Origin: Sepioteuthis lessoniana
Taxonomy: Eukaryota > Mollusca > Cephalopoda > Myopsida > Loliginidae
Reading direction: 5' to 3'
Length of the DNA: 64,000 nt
Assembly (NCBI GenBank): GCA_963585895.1
Contig: CAUZXS010000192.1
Location: 5,001 to 69,000, forward strand
The notes beneath the pieces were generated by a model, which worked only from the letters and a program-made list of their open reading frames with translations, did no database searches and was not told the origin of the DNA. This document shows, piece after piece, positions 33,018 to 42,912 of this stretch. Both the position numbers and the translations under genes were made by a program. Each line of letters opens with the position of its first letter. Position 1 is the first letter of the stretch.

Positions 33018-33356
33018 GATTGGTTGTGTTGGATGGCATATCAACCCTTGTAAGTTATTTAAGGCCAAATCCTCTGTATACATATGTATATTAAATATAA
33101 ATAATTTCTAAACAAATAGTTCATGGGTACCATTATCTTTTTTTTAATGAACCAGAGCTCATTTGTTTGCACACAGTTAAATGGTTTCTGGTATTGCTAT
33201 TTAACATCAATTTTATTCAAAATTATTCATTCGTTTGCACTCAATTAAATGGTTTCAAGTATTGGTATTTAACTAAAAATTCTATTCAACATTATTCATT
33301 CATTCATTCACTCACAGTTAAATGGTTCCAAGCATTATTGTGTAATACTAATAATC
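33018..33356 (-). mobile_element. Family C element, 3' block and core only
   Basis: The reverse 3' block (GGTTGTGTTGGATGGCATAT) is followed by three core units sharing CAGTTAAATGGTTTC. It ends at a TA/TG array with no 5' block. Confidence 0.75.
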
Positions 33357-33392
33357 TTTGAAAAAATATTTTAATAAAAAATTTTTTGTTTG

Positions 33393-33395
<3 letters not shown>

Positions 33396-33426
<31 letters not shown>

Positions 33427-33455
33427 CATACAAACATTTTTTATATATATGTATT

Positions 33456-33524
<69 letters not shown>
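33396..33524. repeat. (TA)n and (TG)n microsatellites
   Basis: A TA array at 33396-33422 is flanked by the inverted words GTGAATATA and TATTCACATA. A TG array of about 34 units follows at 33457-33524. Confidence 0.95.
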
Positions 33525-33526
<2 letters not shown>

Positions 33527-33769
33527 CTACCCCGCCTCCCCCAAAAATTGTCTTAATATATGAAAATATATCAATTGAGAATGTATTATAGATTTTTAAA
33601 ATCAACAGAATAAATTATTAAGGAAATAGATTAATTGTAGAAGAAAAAGTCACAAGAAAAAACTTCTCGAATAAACATATAAAAAAAGTGAACTTGAACA
33701 ACATACTTTGTTTAGTTCCAATAAATAAATCAACTTAGGAAACTTGCCTAATTTATACAGGGGAAATCT

Positions 33770-33925
33770 CTTTGACTAATACTTTTAGGAAAAGTATGAA
33801 TCCTCTTCTACCTCCTACCACCAGCAAGGGGTTAAATAGTACCAGTACAGTTCTTCTACCAGAATGGCTTTAGCATTAAATACCCCATGAAGGTTGATAT
33901 GTCATTAAACTAAATCAAACCGAAG
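33770..33925 (+). repeat. SINE-D copy 3, 5'-truncated
   Basis: Body (GACTAATACTTTTAGGAAAA, GGGGTTAAATAGTACCAGTA) and 3' block (TAGCATTAAATACCCCATGA, GGTTGATATGTCATTAAAC) are present, ending in AAATCAAACC. The tRNA-like head is absent. Confidence 0.75.
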
Positions 33926-34720
33926 TATCCATTTTATTAACTGGAAAGTGTTTGTTTGTCTTTTTTCTAACTATTTGATATAATGCTACCAATTTTGTTA
34001 TGCACACTTATTGGATCAAGAAAAAGAGTTTATCTTAATAAAGTATTCCCATGGAAAAGTGGGTCTCTCAGAAGAAAGGGGATATCTAACAGTAAACAAT
34101 GTCTAACAGTAAACAATATCTAACAGTAAACAATGTCCAGCAGGAAGCTATATGGCTGCAAAATATTACTATTAATAAGAAGTTTAAATCTCCAAACTCC
34201 ACAAAAAAAGAATAATGAGTTATTTTTCTTGCTAAAAAAATAATTCATATTCAATTAGAAATTACTAATTAGTTTATGGGTAGTTCTTGCGGCTGAAGAT
34301 GAAAAATTACATAACATCATTGCTTTGTTAAGACTAACAATTTGAACATAGCATTATTGCTTAGTTAGGACTAACAACCTTGATATAGCATTATTGTTTA
34401 AGATTAGTAACCTAGACATAGCATTATTTTTTCAAAGTGACTCACAACCTGCTTATCATCATAGCATTATTGTTTAGTTAGGACTAAAAAACTCAATAAA
34501 AAAAAGAAAATGTTTAAAATGATCTTCATCTAAAAGAATGTATGATAATTAATAAAAAATTAAAAAAAAAAAACAAACGTGAAGACATCATCAGGATGTT
34601 TACAAGCAATGATTTTCACAAAATTTTAAGATTTTTTTTCTTTTCTGTATTCAGTATATTCAACAGTTTTAGATATCTTGACTCTGATACAAACTCTGAT
34701 ACAAACAACGCTTATAAGCC
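33926..34720. other. AT-rich DNA with short tandem words
   Basis: A TCTAACAGTAAACAATG unit is repeated about three times at 34087-34138. An ATAGCATTATTG word recurs at irregular spacing in 34350-34480 (GACATAGCATTATT, GATATAGCATTATTG). No gene is seen. Confidence 0.5.
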
Positions 34721-34724
34721 CTCT

Positions 34725-34866
34725 ATTGCACAAAACTGTATCTGGTGGTGAGACTCCAGTTCTGGAGAGTCACCTATTTGTTATCATTACTCCCAGGTCC
34801 ACTCTGACTTGGAGTGGTAGTACCTGTCAGGGTCCCATCAATGAATCAAATAGATATGTTTGAGAT
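34725..34866 (+). mobile_element. Family C 5'-block fragment
   Basis: A forward fragment containing GAGACTCCAGTTCTGGAG, CATTACTCCCAGGTCCACTC and GGAGTGGTAGTACCTGTCAG. It stops at the start of the core and is followed by unrelated DNA. Confidence 0.72.
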
Positions 34867-34912
34867 AATGTTTAAAATGATTTTGAACTACATTAATACA
34901 TTGGTTCTTAAT

Positions 34913-35207
34913 AGAGGAGCCCATGATCCAATGGTTATTGTCGTAGGAAATGGACATAGTGATACAAGTTCAAATCCTGGATAAGGCTGATTGCATTTCC
35001 CATCACACTAATATCCTCCGGAAAGGTATGAATCCAATTATTCTCCTTCCAGCTAGAGGTAAATAGATTGGCAGATTGGGTTCTTTAGCCTTGGTTAGGC
35101 AACCAGTCTCAGAGAAGAAAATCTCTGGATTCAAACCTGTTTAACTCTCCTTAAAAATTAACCTCGTGTGACATCCTGCCTGTGTGGAGGGGTTGGTAAA
35201 TACATAC
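34913..35207 (+). repeat. SINE-B copy 9
   Basis: Well-preserved full-length forward copy: head ATCCAATGGTTATTGTCGTA, B box CAAGTTCAAATCC, tail GAGGGGTTGGTAAATACATA. The word ACATTGGTTCTTAA both precedes it (34898-34911) and follows it (35205-35218), a likely target-site duplication. Confidence 0.9.
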
Positions 35208-35250
35208 ATTGGTTCTTAAATCATTGATATTATAATTAAGTATAGAGTAT

Positions 35251-35508
35251 TTACCCATTAGGCTAATGGGTAGAGTGTTCACCAATGGTCCAGGAGACCA
35301 GGGTTCAATCCCAGGTCGAGTCATATCAAAGACTCAAAAAATGGTACTTGATGCTGCCTTGCTAAGCACTCAGCACTATAAAGTCAGGATCAAGGGTAAA
35401 GTGGAGCAATCCATAGAATGGAGTAGTGCCCTCCTTCGGTGTAGTAGCTGTTAAAAGAGAGCCTTCGGCTCACCCTCAACTAAGGTCGCCAATTTACTTT
35501 ATTTACTT
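35251..35508 (+). repeat. SINE-A copy 8, reference-quality
   Basis: The best copy of the head: CCATTAGGCTAATGGGTAGA as A-box region and GGGTTCAATCCCAGGTC as B-box region. The body is complete apart from a small deletion near CTCCTTCGGTGTAG. It ends GGTCGCCAATTTACTTTATT. Confidence 0.92.
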
Positions 35509-35567
35509 ATTTAGAATATTTGTGAAGATACATTTTCATACCATATATAATGGAGACCATAATTGTT

Positions 35568-35630
35568 GAATTGACTTTGGTATAAAATAACCTAACAAGG
35601 GTTGACATGCCATAAAACCAACCAATCCGA
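35568..35630 (+). mobile_element. Isolated family C / SINE-D 3' block
   Basis: Only the shared 3' block is present: TATAAAATAACCTAACAAGG then TTGACATGCCATAAAACC, with ACCAACCAATCC at the end. It cannot be assigned to one of the two families. Confidence 0.65.
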
Positions 35631-35697
35631 TTCTACTTCTTTGGGAAATTTTACTGCCAGAAAACAATTTTCCTGGATCAAAACACACACTTTCTTA

Positions 35698-35842
35698 TTA
35701 TGGCCATTGTCCATTTGATGTGTAAGGTCATCTATCTTTGGGATTGTCTTTGATGGATGTTCTTATCAATTTGAAATGCTGGTACTGTGGAAGACAATCC
35801 CAAAGACCAATGACTTTCCCATTCAATTGACAATGATCATTT
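35698..35842. repeat. Small foldback repeat
   Basis: The arm 35700-35750 (including CTTTGGGATTGTCTTTGATG) is an imperfect inverted copy of 35793-35842 (complement including CTTTGGGATTGTCTTCC). About 40 bp separates the arms. It ends five bases before the larger palindromic MITE and could be part of the same insertion history. Confidence 0.55.
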
Positions 35843-35846
35843 TATA

Positions 35847-36437
35847 CTGGGTGTTTCAAAAAATTTGATACCATTCGAGATGTACTCAGTGTTTCAGAAA
35901 CATTGATATTATTTCACAATCTAATAACTTGACCAATTCTCATTCAAGTTTTTTCAAATTTTAACAGCAAATGCAGAAACAACATAAAACTATGTGTACT
36001 GTTTAAACACCATTTTTGTTTTCAGGGAATATTTTAAACATTAAACATAGAGTTTTGAGTTGTTTCTACAGATGTCGTTAAATTTTGAGATGATTTGAAT
36101 AAGAATTAGTCAAGTTATTTGATTTTGTTGTTGTAAGACCTGGGTTCAGTCCCAGGTCGAAGTCATACCAAAGACTTTAAAAAATGGTATTTGATGCTAC
36201 TTTGCTTAACACTCAGCATTATAAGGTAAGGATCAAGGGTAAAGTGGAGCAATCCATGGAAAGGAGTTGCACCTTCCCCTATACCTTGGTGTAGTAGCTA
36301 TTGAAAAGGAAGCCTTCAGGTCACCCTTGACTACGGTCGCCAACTCTACTACTTACTTATTAGATTTAGAAATGATGTCAATATTTCTGAAACACCCTGT
36401 TAATCTCAAATGATATCAAATTCTTTGATACACTCTG
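35847..36437. mobile_element. Palindromic Tc1/mariner-type MITE, split by a SINE-A
   Basis: The ends are inverted (left CTGGGTGTTTCAAAAAATTT, right complement CAGAGTGTATCAAAGAATTT) and flanked by TA (35845-35846 and 36438-36439). Inversion is not confined to the ends: apart from the SINE, nearly the whole element folds on itself, with matching inner words TAACTTGACCAATTCTCATT and TAACTTGACTAATTCTTATT. Each terminus also holds two tandem versions of the end motif (a second GTGTTTCAGAAA-type word about 35-45 bp in). It has no coding capacity. CAGGGTGT-type termini with TA targets fit the IS630/Tc1/mariner group. Confidence 0.8.
36136..36359 (+). repeat. SINE-A copy 9, nested in the palindromic MITE
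   Basis: Starts at the B box (CCTGGGTTCAGTCCCAGGTC), so the A box is lost, and ends GCCAACTCTACTACTTACTT. The short similar words TTATTTGATTT and TTATTAGATTT on its two sides may be a decayed target duplication. It disrupts the right arm of the MITE. Confidence 0.85.
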
Positions 36438-36439
36438 TA

Positions 36440-37815
36440 TATAAATCAAACATTCTTCCTCATAGCCCCAATACCAAATTAGAAAACCTTTTCAACTTTA
36501 AAATAGAATCCCATACAAAATATATTGCTCTTCATGGTTTAATTTGTGGAAGTGAATCAACAAGTACAAAACACACAAGTTTTCTCCAGCATGTGTAGCT
36601 CAGTAATAACTAATGTGGTATGATGCATTTTCTTTTATATGTACAGGGTATGATAGAAATACCTCCCACATTTTAAACTGTTTCCTGCGTAATGCAACTA
36701 AAATTAGGTAAGTGGCAATGGTAGTTCCACTGAGCTAATGTCTTATATTTTTTTCTAATACAATCAGTTACAATTATGCCTTGGACTGGTGCACACCATA
36801 TATTTGCTGTTGAAATGTTTTTTGAGCCTTTCCTTAGTGAGCAAAGTGAATGAAATTTACTTTTTTGTTGAATAATAATAATAATGGTATTCTTGGAACA
36901 ATGATAAGATTTAATCAACCCTAAGACACTTAAAATGGCTTCCCTTATTAAACCATTAAAATTAGTCCTCTCTTCCGTAACTGAACTACTCTTTTATATA
37001 AAAAAACGACAACAAAGAAACAGCACAATAGAATGAATACATTGAAAATAATTTGAAAAAAACAGGAGATTAGATAGGAGAAATATCAAGATGGATACAA
37101 GAAAATAAACTGAAACAAAAATAAATTTCCACAAAGTTGATGATTTTGAAAACCTACTATAAAATTCTAAGGTGATATCAGGGTTCTCAGCATCTTTCTT
37201 CAATCTTTGGAGACAAGGATACTTGTACATTTGGTTCTCCCACTTCTAAAATATTACAGTAAGCCTAAATCCTAAAAAGTTGCAAAATATAGATATGCAA
37301 ACTATGATGTTAGACTGACGTAAAAGATTAATTAAACTTTTATTGATGATTGAAAAGTTGTAGACTAAGATTTTTCATTTGTTCTCATGAGTAAAATTTT
37401 TAAAAATCAAGTTGTACCAAACTTTTTTTTTTATCAATTTGGAGAGGTTTGCTGAAAGTTTATAAATTATCAATAAACTAGGATTTAATCAAAATTTTTT
37501 TAAACATTTCTTTCAAATAGAAAGCTTTACACATCAGGTCATAAAGTGCAAGAATTTATATTTTTCCATGTATTAAGTTGTTTTGAAAATAATGAGTAAT
37601 TTTATTACACATTTAAATGTAAAATCGGCCATTATTTCCCAAAAAGCCAACTGTATAGCTCATAAATAAATACAATTTTATATAATATCTAATTTTCTTC
37701 TTAACCAAAGATACCAGGGTTTATTATTTCTTGTGAAAAATTATGTAACCAAAAAAGATATTGGCATTGCAAAATATACTGACATGTTGAGGTCACCAGT
37801 TATTGGTGAAATTTA
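36440..37815. other. No gene recognised; weak family H similarity near 37.7 kb
   Basis: Two frames of about 80 codons on the minus strand (36673-36918 and 36994-37230) have no recognised product. A TACAGGGTATGATAGAAATA word at 36641 resembles a Tc1/mariner end but has no partner. At 37690-37770, CTTAACCAAAGATACCAGGG and TTTCTTGTGAAAAATTATG match family H copies at 56.8 kb. Confidence 0.4.
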
Positions 37816-38108
37816 TCATATTTACCCAACCCCTCCGCTCGGGTTGGATATGACACAAGGTCAATTTTTAAGCAGAGTTTAACAGGTTTGAATTCAGAGT
37901 TTTCCTTCTCCTACACTAGTTGCCTCGCCAAGGCTGAAGAACCTAGTCTGCCCTACTATTTACCCATAGCTGGAGGGAGAATAATTGGATTCATACCTTT
38001 TCCAAGGGTATTAGTGCTATGTGAAATGCAATCAGTCTCGTCCAGGATTTGAACTCGTGTCGCCATGTCCATTTCCTATGACAATAACCATTACACCACG
38101 GGCACTTC
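37816..38108 (-). repeat. SINE-B copy 10, well preserved
   Basis: Full-length reverse copy from TTTACCCAACCCCTCCGCTC to ATTACACCACGGGCACTTCC. The tRNA-like head and B box (CGAGTTCAAATCC in sense) are close to the family consensus, so it is probably young. A similar GGTGAAATTTATC word flanks both sides (37805-37817 and 38111-38123), probably a target duplication. Confidence 0.92.
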
Positions 38109-38660
38109 CCTGGTGAAATTTATCCCACTTATAATTTACCATTTTTTGGTGCTTGGAAAGATGTTTAATCATTTGCCACTCACCAAGTTTCAATAATAGC
38201 ATTAGTTTATCCATTGATGCACAAACACTGGATAAACAGAAAGGAACGATAAGATAAACTCATATAAACAATTAAAACATTCAATATGACAATATAAAAA
38301 ATATTACTTTCATCAATGTTTCTAAAAACAAAAAAAATTACACAATCTACTTCAGTAACAAGCATGCAGAAAAGAAGGTATAAAGAAGGGTAATGTAAAT
38401 ATCTTACTTGTCTTCTGGTTTTAACAGTGCCTTGCCAGAGTTGAAAACAATCTCTCCAGTTTATTCAATGAACAGAAATAAAAATCATATTCCTTTTTCA
38501 CCCAACAGGCATTGACTGAAAAAGACCACATCACTATTTGAAAAATGAAAGCAAAAGAGAAAGAATTAGTGGTTTAAATTCTCATCTGACAGACACATGA
38601 TATATAGGAAGACATCCAACCTAATACAAGCAAAGACAATGATTTGTGTCTCCCTATGGA
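38109..38660. other. No gene or repeat recognised
   Basis: AT-rich DNA between a SINE-B and the TTTA-rich minisatellite. Confidence 0.5.
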
Positions 38661-38663
38661 GAT

Positions 38664-39253
38664 ATTATAAGGTACGATTTATTTATTTATCTAATCGGTA
38701 CCATTTATTTATTAGTTTCTATTACTTTATTCATTTATTAAGTAATGTTTATTTATCAGGTACAATTTATTTATTCATTTGTTTCTTCATTTATCTGCTA
38801 CGATTTATTCATTTATTACATACTATCCATTTATTTGATACATACTATATATGTATTTTTTTATTTATTAGATACTGTTTATTAATTAAATAATTAATTT
38901 GTTTATTTATTTATTAATTGAGTACTACTTCTTTCTTTCTTTCTTTCTTACATACAATATATTCATTTAATACAGACAATGTTTTTCTGTATTTGTTTAC
39001 GAGTTACTATTTATTTATGTATTCATTAGGTACAATTTATTTATTATATACTATTTATTTATGTAATACATCCTATTTATTCATTTATTTGCTTATTAGA
39101 CACTATTTGATTATTTATTTATTTTTTTATTTATTACATATTATTTATTTATTGTACACTATTTTTTATCTAATGCATATCGTTTACTTATTTATTTGTT
39201 TGATACTATTTATTATTTATTTGATACTGTTAATTTATTTATTGAATACTATT

Positions 39254-39297
<44 letters not shown>

Positions 39298-39357
39298 TAT
39301 TCATTAGATAATATTTTTTATCTAATGCATATCATTTACTTATCTATTTGTTAGATC
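38664..39357. repeat. TTTA-rich degenerate minisatellite with (CTTT)n
   Basis: Irregular units on TTTATTTATTAGATACTATT, with the words GGTACAATTTATTTATT and TTATCTAATGCATATC recurring. Pure (CTTT)n runs occur at 38933-38950 and 39249-39298. The 98- and 129-codon frames across it are low-complexity products of the repeat. The RTE-like LINE lies directly after it and the array resumes beyond the LINE. Confidence 0.85.
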
Positions 39358-40289
39358 ATCATCATCATCATGTTGTGCCGCCAGCATGGATATCCCTGAC
39401 CCTCTCTCGCCACTTCTCCCTATCATTCATCGGCTCCGGCAAGTCTTCAGGGTTACCTCCTGTGTCCTCACATAGTTGCTGTATGTAAGTTTGAGCTGGT
39501 CGTCCTGCTTTTGCACGGCCATATGTGGGGGTCCATAGGAGTACATCACTTATGAGCTCGTCCTTGCTTCTCCAGCAGTGTCCCGCATGTCTGGTTCGTC
39601 TAACTTGTATAGTTTTCGTGATGGGGGGCAGGTGTCCGTATAGTTGGTGTCTCGTGGGGTGTTGTCGCCAGGACTTGTTCAATACTGCTCTCAACATTCT
39701 TGTGTAATTTCCGTCTAGTTTCTTCTCCAGCCGTTTAGTTAGCGTCCATGTAGTGCATCCATATAGCAGTATCAACACAACCGTTGCCTGGAAGAAACTG
39801 CGTTTCATTTTATCGGTTAGGTCTGATTTCAATATGATCGAGAGCCTATCGATAGCTGTCCATGCCTTCGTCAGTCGTGTGTCAATGTCTTTTTCAGTTG
39901 ATGAGACGCTACATCCTAGGTAGGTGAATTTGTCTACTAGTTTCAGAGAGACTCCGTCTAGTGTGGCAATGTTGCCCGTTTGGTTGTAACACATATATTC
40001 AGTTTTGTGTGAATTGACATGGAGGCCAATGCCAGCTGCGGCTCGTTCCAGACTATGCAGTAGTGTCTCTGCTTGATTAGGCGTATTCGCCAGTAACGCC
40101 AAGTCATCAGCGTAGTCGGCGTCCGTGATTGTTTTTGCGGGGTATCTTTTGCTTCTTCTCTTAGTCAGCTCGAAGCCATTTTCTCTGATTTTGTCGATCG
40201 AAGTTCTAAGCACGTAGTCTAGACAGATGATAAAGAGTTACGGGGCTAGCGTGTCTCCTTGTAGTACTCCTGCAGCAATGTCGAAGTAT
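39358..40289 (-). mobile_element. RTE-like LINE fragment with open reverse-transcriptase C-terminus
   Basis: A 281-residue open frame (39368-40213, minus) holds the catalytic YADD motif at residues 34-37 (TITDADYADDLALLANTP), a LVDKFTYLGCSVS segment and a C-terminal RTRHAGHCWRSKDEL region, ending HAGGTT. Upstream, GVLQGDTLAP is in the same frame beyond one stop near 40238, so the start chosen by frame length is not the native start. The endonuclease domain and N-terminal reverse-transcriptase domain are missing: a typical 5' truncation. There is no 3' UTR; the stop codon lies in the terminal (TGA)n repeat. That feature is typical of RTE-clade LINEs and is the main reason for the call. It is the youngest-looking coding relic in the window, and three decayed relatives lie at 41.9, 44.5 and 54.9 kb on the same strand. 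Confidence 0.85.
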
Positions 40290-40470
40290 ACTGTTAATTT
40301 ATTTATTGAATACTATTTCTTTCTTTCTTTCTCTCTTTATTTATTCATTAGATAATATTCATTTATTCATTGATTTGGTACTATTTCTTTCTTTCTTTAT
40401 TTATTAGATAAGATATATTTATTTATTTATTGGGTACTATTTGTTTATTTATTCATTTACTTAATAAGTA
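40290..40470. repeat. Continuation of the TTTA-rich minisatellite
   Basis: It begins TACTGTTAATTTATTTATTG, which repeats the sequence at about 39226 to the left of the LINE. The array continues, with interruptions, at 40815-40870 and 40955-40990. Confidence 0.8.
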
Positions 40471-40503
40471 AGTAAAGTTGGCGACCATAGTCAAGGGTGA
40501 CTA
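40471..40503 (-). repeat. SINE-A 3'-tail fragment
   Basis: Only AAGTTGGCGACCATAGTCAA and GGGTGAC of the tail complement are present. It directly precedes the segment shared with 45.2 kb. Confidence 0.7.
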
Positions 40504-40550
40504 CTGAATCAACAGAAGGAATGTTAAGATAAGCTTGTTTACACATATAG
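40504..40550. repeat. Flank shared with 45156-45203 (possible SINE transduction)
   Basis: CTGAATCAACAGAAGGAATG and AGATAAGCTTGTTTACACAT occur in both places in identical order. Each is followed directly by a reverse SINE-A, so the segment lies 3' of the SINE in SINE sense. Confidence 0.85.
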
Positions 40551-40808
40551 TAAGTAAGTAAAGTTGGTGAATGTAGTCAAGGGTGACCGGAAGGCTCCCT
40601 TTTCAATAGCTACAACACCGAGGTGTAGGAGAGGGCGCTACTCCTTTCCCTGGATTGCTCTACTTTATCCTTGATATGTACCTTATATTGCTGAGTGTTA
40701 AACAAGGAGGTATCAAGTACCATTTTTAAAGTCTTTGGTATGACGCGACCTGGGATTGAATCGCAGGTCTCCCGGACCATTGGCGAACATTCTACCCACT
40801 TGGCCAAT
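40551..40808 (-). repeat. SINE-A copy 10
   Basis: Full-length reverse copy of the CCATTTTTAAAGTC subfamily. The tail variant GGTGAATGTAGTCAAGGGTG is shared only with the 45.2 kb copy. The head complement CTACCCACTTGGCCAATC is at the right. The two copies also differ internally, so they are not products of a very recent duplication. Confidence 0.9.
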
Positions 40809-40869
40809 CTTTTTTATTAGAAAGTATTGGTTCATTTACCTACTTATTTATTAGGTACTATTTATTTAT

Positions 40870-40952
40870 TTGGTACTTCGCCAATGGTTTGGAAGACAAG
40901 AGTTCTATCCCAGGTCAAGTCATACCAAAGACTCAAAAAAATGGTACTTGAA
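40870..40952 (+). repeat. SINE-A 5' fragment
   Basis: CGCCAATGGTTTGGAAGACA, the B-box region (AGTTCTATCCCAGG) and CATACCAAAGACTCAAAAAA, ending at GGTACTTGA. The 3' two thirds is missing, which is unusual for retroposed copies and suggests later deletion or replacement by the minisatellite. Confidence 0.8.
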
Positions 40953-40984
40953 TAGGTACAATTATTTATTTATTTATTAAATTC

Positions 40985-41760
40985 TATTTTTTACCAAACT
41001 CTGTAATATTGTAACTGTAACCAAAAATATGGATATACACTTATCCCAAAATTAGTAAACTTCTTATATTTCAGCAATTTCATTTTTGATTACAGAGGCA
41101 CACTTGGCATAGCTGTTATCATCATATAAAACGGAATTGGCAACCTAGTTCAAACCCTGGATGAGACAGTTTGCATTTTCATTTCACATTAATGTCCTTG
41201 GCAAAGGCATGAATCCATATGTTCTCCTCCAAGATCTGGGTGAATAGTAGGACAGACTGATTCCTTTAGCCTTTGTTAGGCAACTCATCTAGGAGAAATA
41301 AAACTCTCTATTCAAACCAGCAGTACTCTAGTTAAAAATCGACCTTGTGCCGCATCCTGCTCATGGTGGAGTGGTTGAGTAAATCCATACAAAACTGTTG
41401 TAATTCTATTTTTGGTTACAGAGTTTCAATGTGGTAGAGTTTGGTAATAAATCATACCTAATAATAACTGTTTTTCTTGTATAATCTTTCACTAGAAATA
41501 ATAAAAGCCAAATATCTTCCGGTTTAGAAGAAAATTAACTTTTTTTTATTTTCAAAAAATTGGTAGGGGTGTACTTATTTATGAGTGATCCTGTAATTAC
41601 TAAATCCCCACCATATGTTGTCTGCTCATGATTTTTTAAAAACAGTTGATTGTCTACATGTAAATCACATTTTGAAAAAATGAAAGAAAAAATTTTTTCA
41701 AGTATTTTTCTCTCCTTTTAAGGAAAAAAAACAATGTTTTTATAAAACTTCAAACACCAC
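40985..41760. mobile_element. Family H foldback element, split by a SINE-B
   Basis: Left piece 40985-41030 (TACCAAACTCTGTAATATTG and TGTAACCAAAAATA) is the inverse of 41406-41450 (TTTTTGGTTACAGAGTTTCA and TTTGGTAATAAATC). The segment 41560-41700 (GGGTGTACTTATTTATGAG and CACCATATGTTGTCTGCTC) matches the copy at 56.3-56.7 kb. The GAGTGATC-type word followed by TAATTACTAAATCCCCACC resembles a mariner terminus. I infer a non-autonomous mariner-like foldback, with low certainty on class. Confidence 0.5.
41093..41390 (+). repeat. SINE-B copy 11, nested in family H
   Basis: Full-length forward copy: head GGCACACTTGGCATAGCTGT, B box CTAGTTCAAACCC, tail GTGGAGTGGTTGAGTAAATC. Moderately diverged. Confidence 0.87.
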
Positions 41761-41814
41761 AATGCTCTAACCAGTATAAAGGAGAAATCTTATAACAAAA
41801 GGATTCTATTTAAA

Positions 41815-41950
41815 TTCTGTTTCTATTTAAATTCATCATCATCATCATCAGCATCAGCAGCAGCAGTTTCAATTTAAATTCATCAGCAGCAGCAGCAGCA
41901 ACAATTTCTATTTAAATTCATCATCATCATCATGTATCATCATCAGACCT
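41815..41950. repeat. Repeated TCTATTTAAATTCATCATCA units with CAG runs
   Basis: The word TATTTAAATTCATCA recurs three times at spacings of about 50 bp, each followed by (ATC)n and (AGC)n runs of different length. The (ATC)n is the tail type of the adjoining RTE-like LINE, so these may be tandemly multiplied tail-plus-flank units. Confidence 0.7.
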
Positions 41951-42362
41951 GCTGATTGCATAAATTCCCTTGATTTTCTTTTGCCATCTGTCCTTGTTGG
42001 ACATACAACTAGGTAAGTCTTCTCGATGCCACCCAGTGTGCACAAAGCTGATGAATGCAAGTTTTTGCTTGTCAGCCAACACTAGTGTGTTCATGTGTTG
42101 GAGTCCGTGAGAGAATGTTGCTTATGAGTTCATCCTTACTTCTTTTGCTCATCTTATTTGTATTGTGTGATGGGAGGTAAGTGGCCGTGCAACAGGAGTA
42201 TTGCTTTTAGGATTTGTTCAAAATAGCACACAGTATCCTTGAGTAGTTTCCATTAAGCTTTTTCTCCAAGTGCTTCACAAAAGTCCTGGAAGTGCAACCA
42301 TACAATAGTACTGACATAGCTACAGCTTGGAAGAATTTCTGTTTTAAATAGATACTGGTTTA
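41935..42362 (-). mobile_element. RTE-like LINE, decayed copy 2
   Basis: Aligns by eye to the 39.4-40.3 kb LINE. Shared words include GAGAATGTTGCTTATGAGTT (LISDVLL-type codons), GATGGGAGGTAAGTGGCC and AAGCTTTTTCTCCAAGTGCT. Frames are broken by many stops. It covers the last 420 bp of the element, with the (GAT)n tail at its left end. Confidence 0.75.
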
Positions 42363-42912
42363 GTATTTTTATTTTATTCTTAATGAGATATTTCCCAGTG
42401 GATTGAATGTAAATAGCAAACAATAAAACTGAACTAAAGGAATTAAATAAAAGATTTACTGAATCTTTTATTTATCATGTTGTGTAGAATTTGAATAACA
42501 GTTAAACAGCTGGAAAGATACCATTTAATTGACATATAATGACTTTTAAGGGCAGTTGAAAACTTGGCTGTCATTGAAAGATGGTAAAGTCAAGTGACCA
42601 AAGTCCTAGAAGTCAAAAGTTAGATTTCAACTTGAGTATTATTCAGAACTATTGAAAGCTCCAGACCTAATTTCCATCAGTGGTCCAATGGTTGACTCCT
42701 GTTTTTTTTGTACAAGTTAGTTATGCAATTGAGAAGACATCTAAATGAATAAAGTTATGTGTACACACAAGAAAAGAAGAGGACATGATCCCCTCCAGGG
42801 CCATGTCTTCCCAAGAGGCTTAGAAATACGCATCCGTGTAATTATTATAATTTCAAGGGCAAGGAAATAGATGTCCATTTTTTTTTTTAAGTAAAGGAGT
42901 TATAGTGTGAAT
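42363..42912. other. No gene or repeat recognised
   Basis: AT-rich DNA with no box pair, open frame or family match. Confidence 0.5.

Noticed and set aside
36641-36925. TACAGGGTATGATAGAAATA resembles a Tc1/mariner terminus, with an 81-codon frame beside it.
   Set aside because: No matching opposite end was found and the frame has no transposase motif.
38597-39307. 98- and 129-codon frames rich in Phe, Leu and Tyr that mimic membrane proteins.
   Set aside because: They are translations of TTTA/CTTT repeats.
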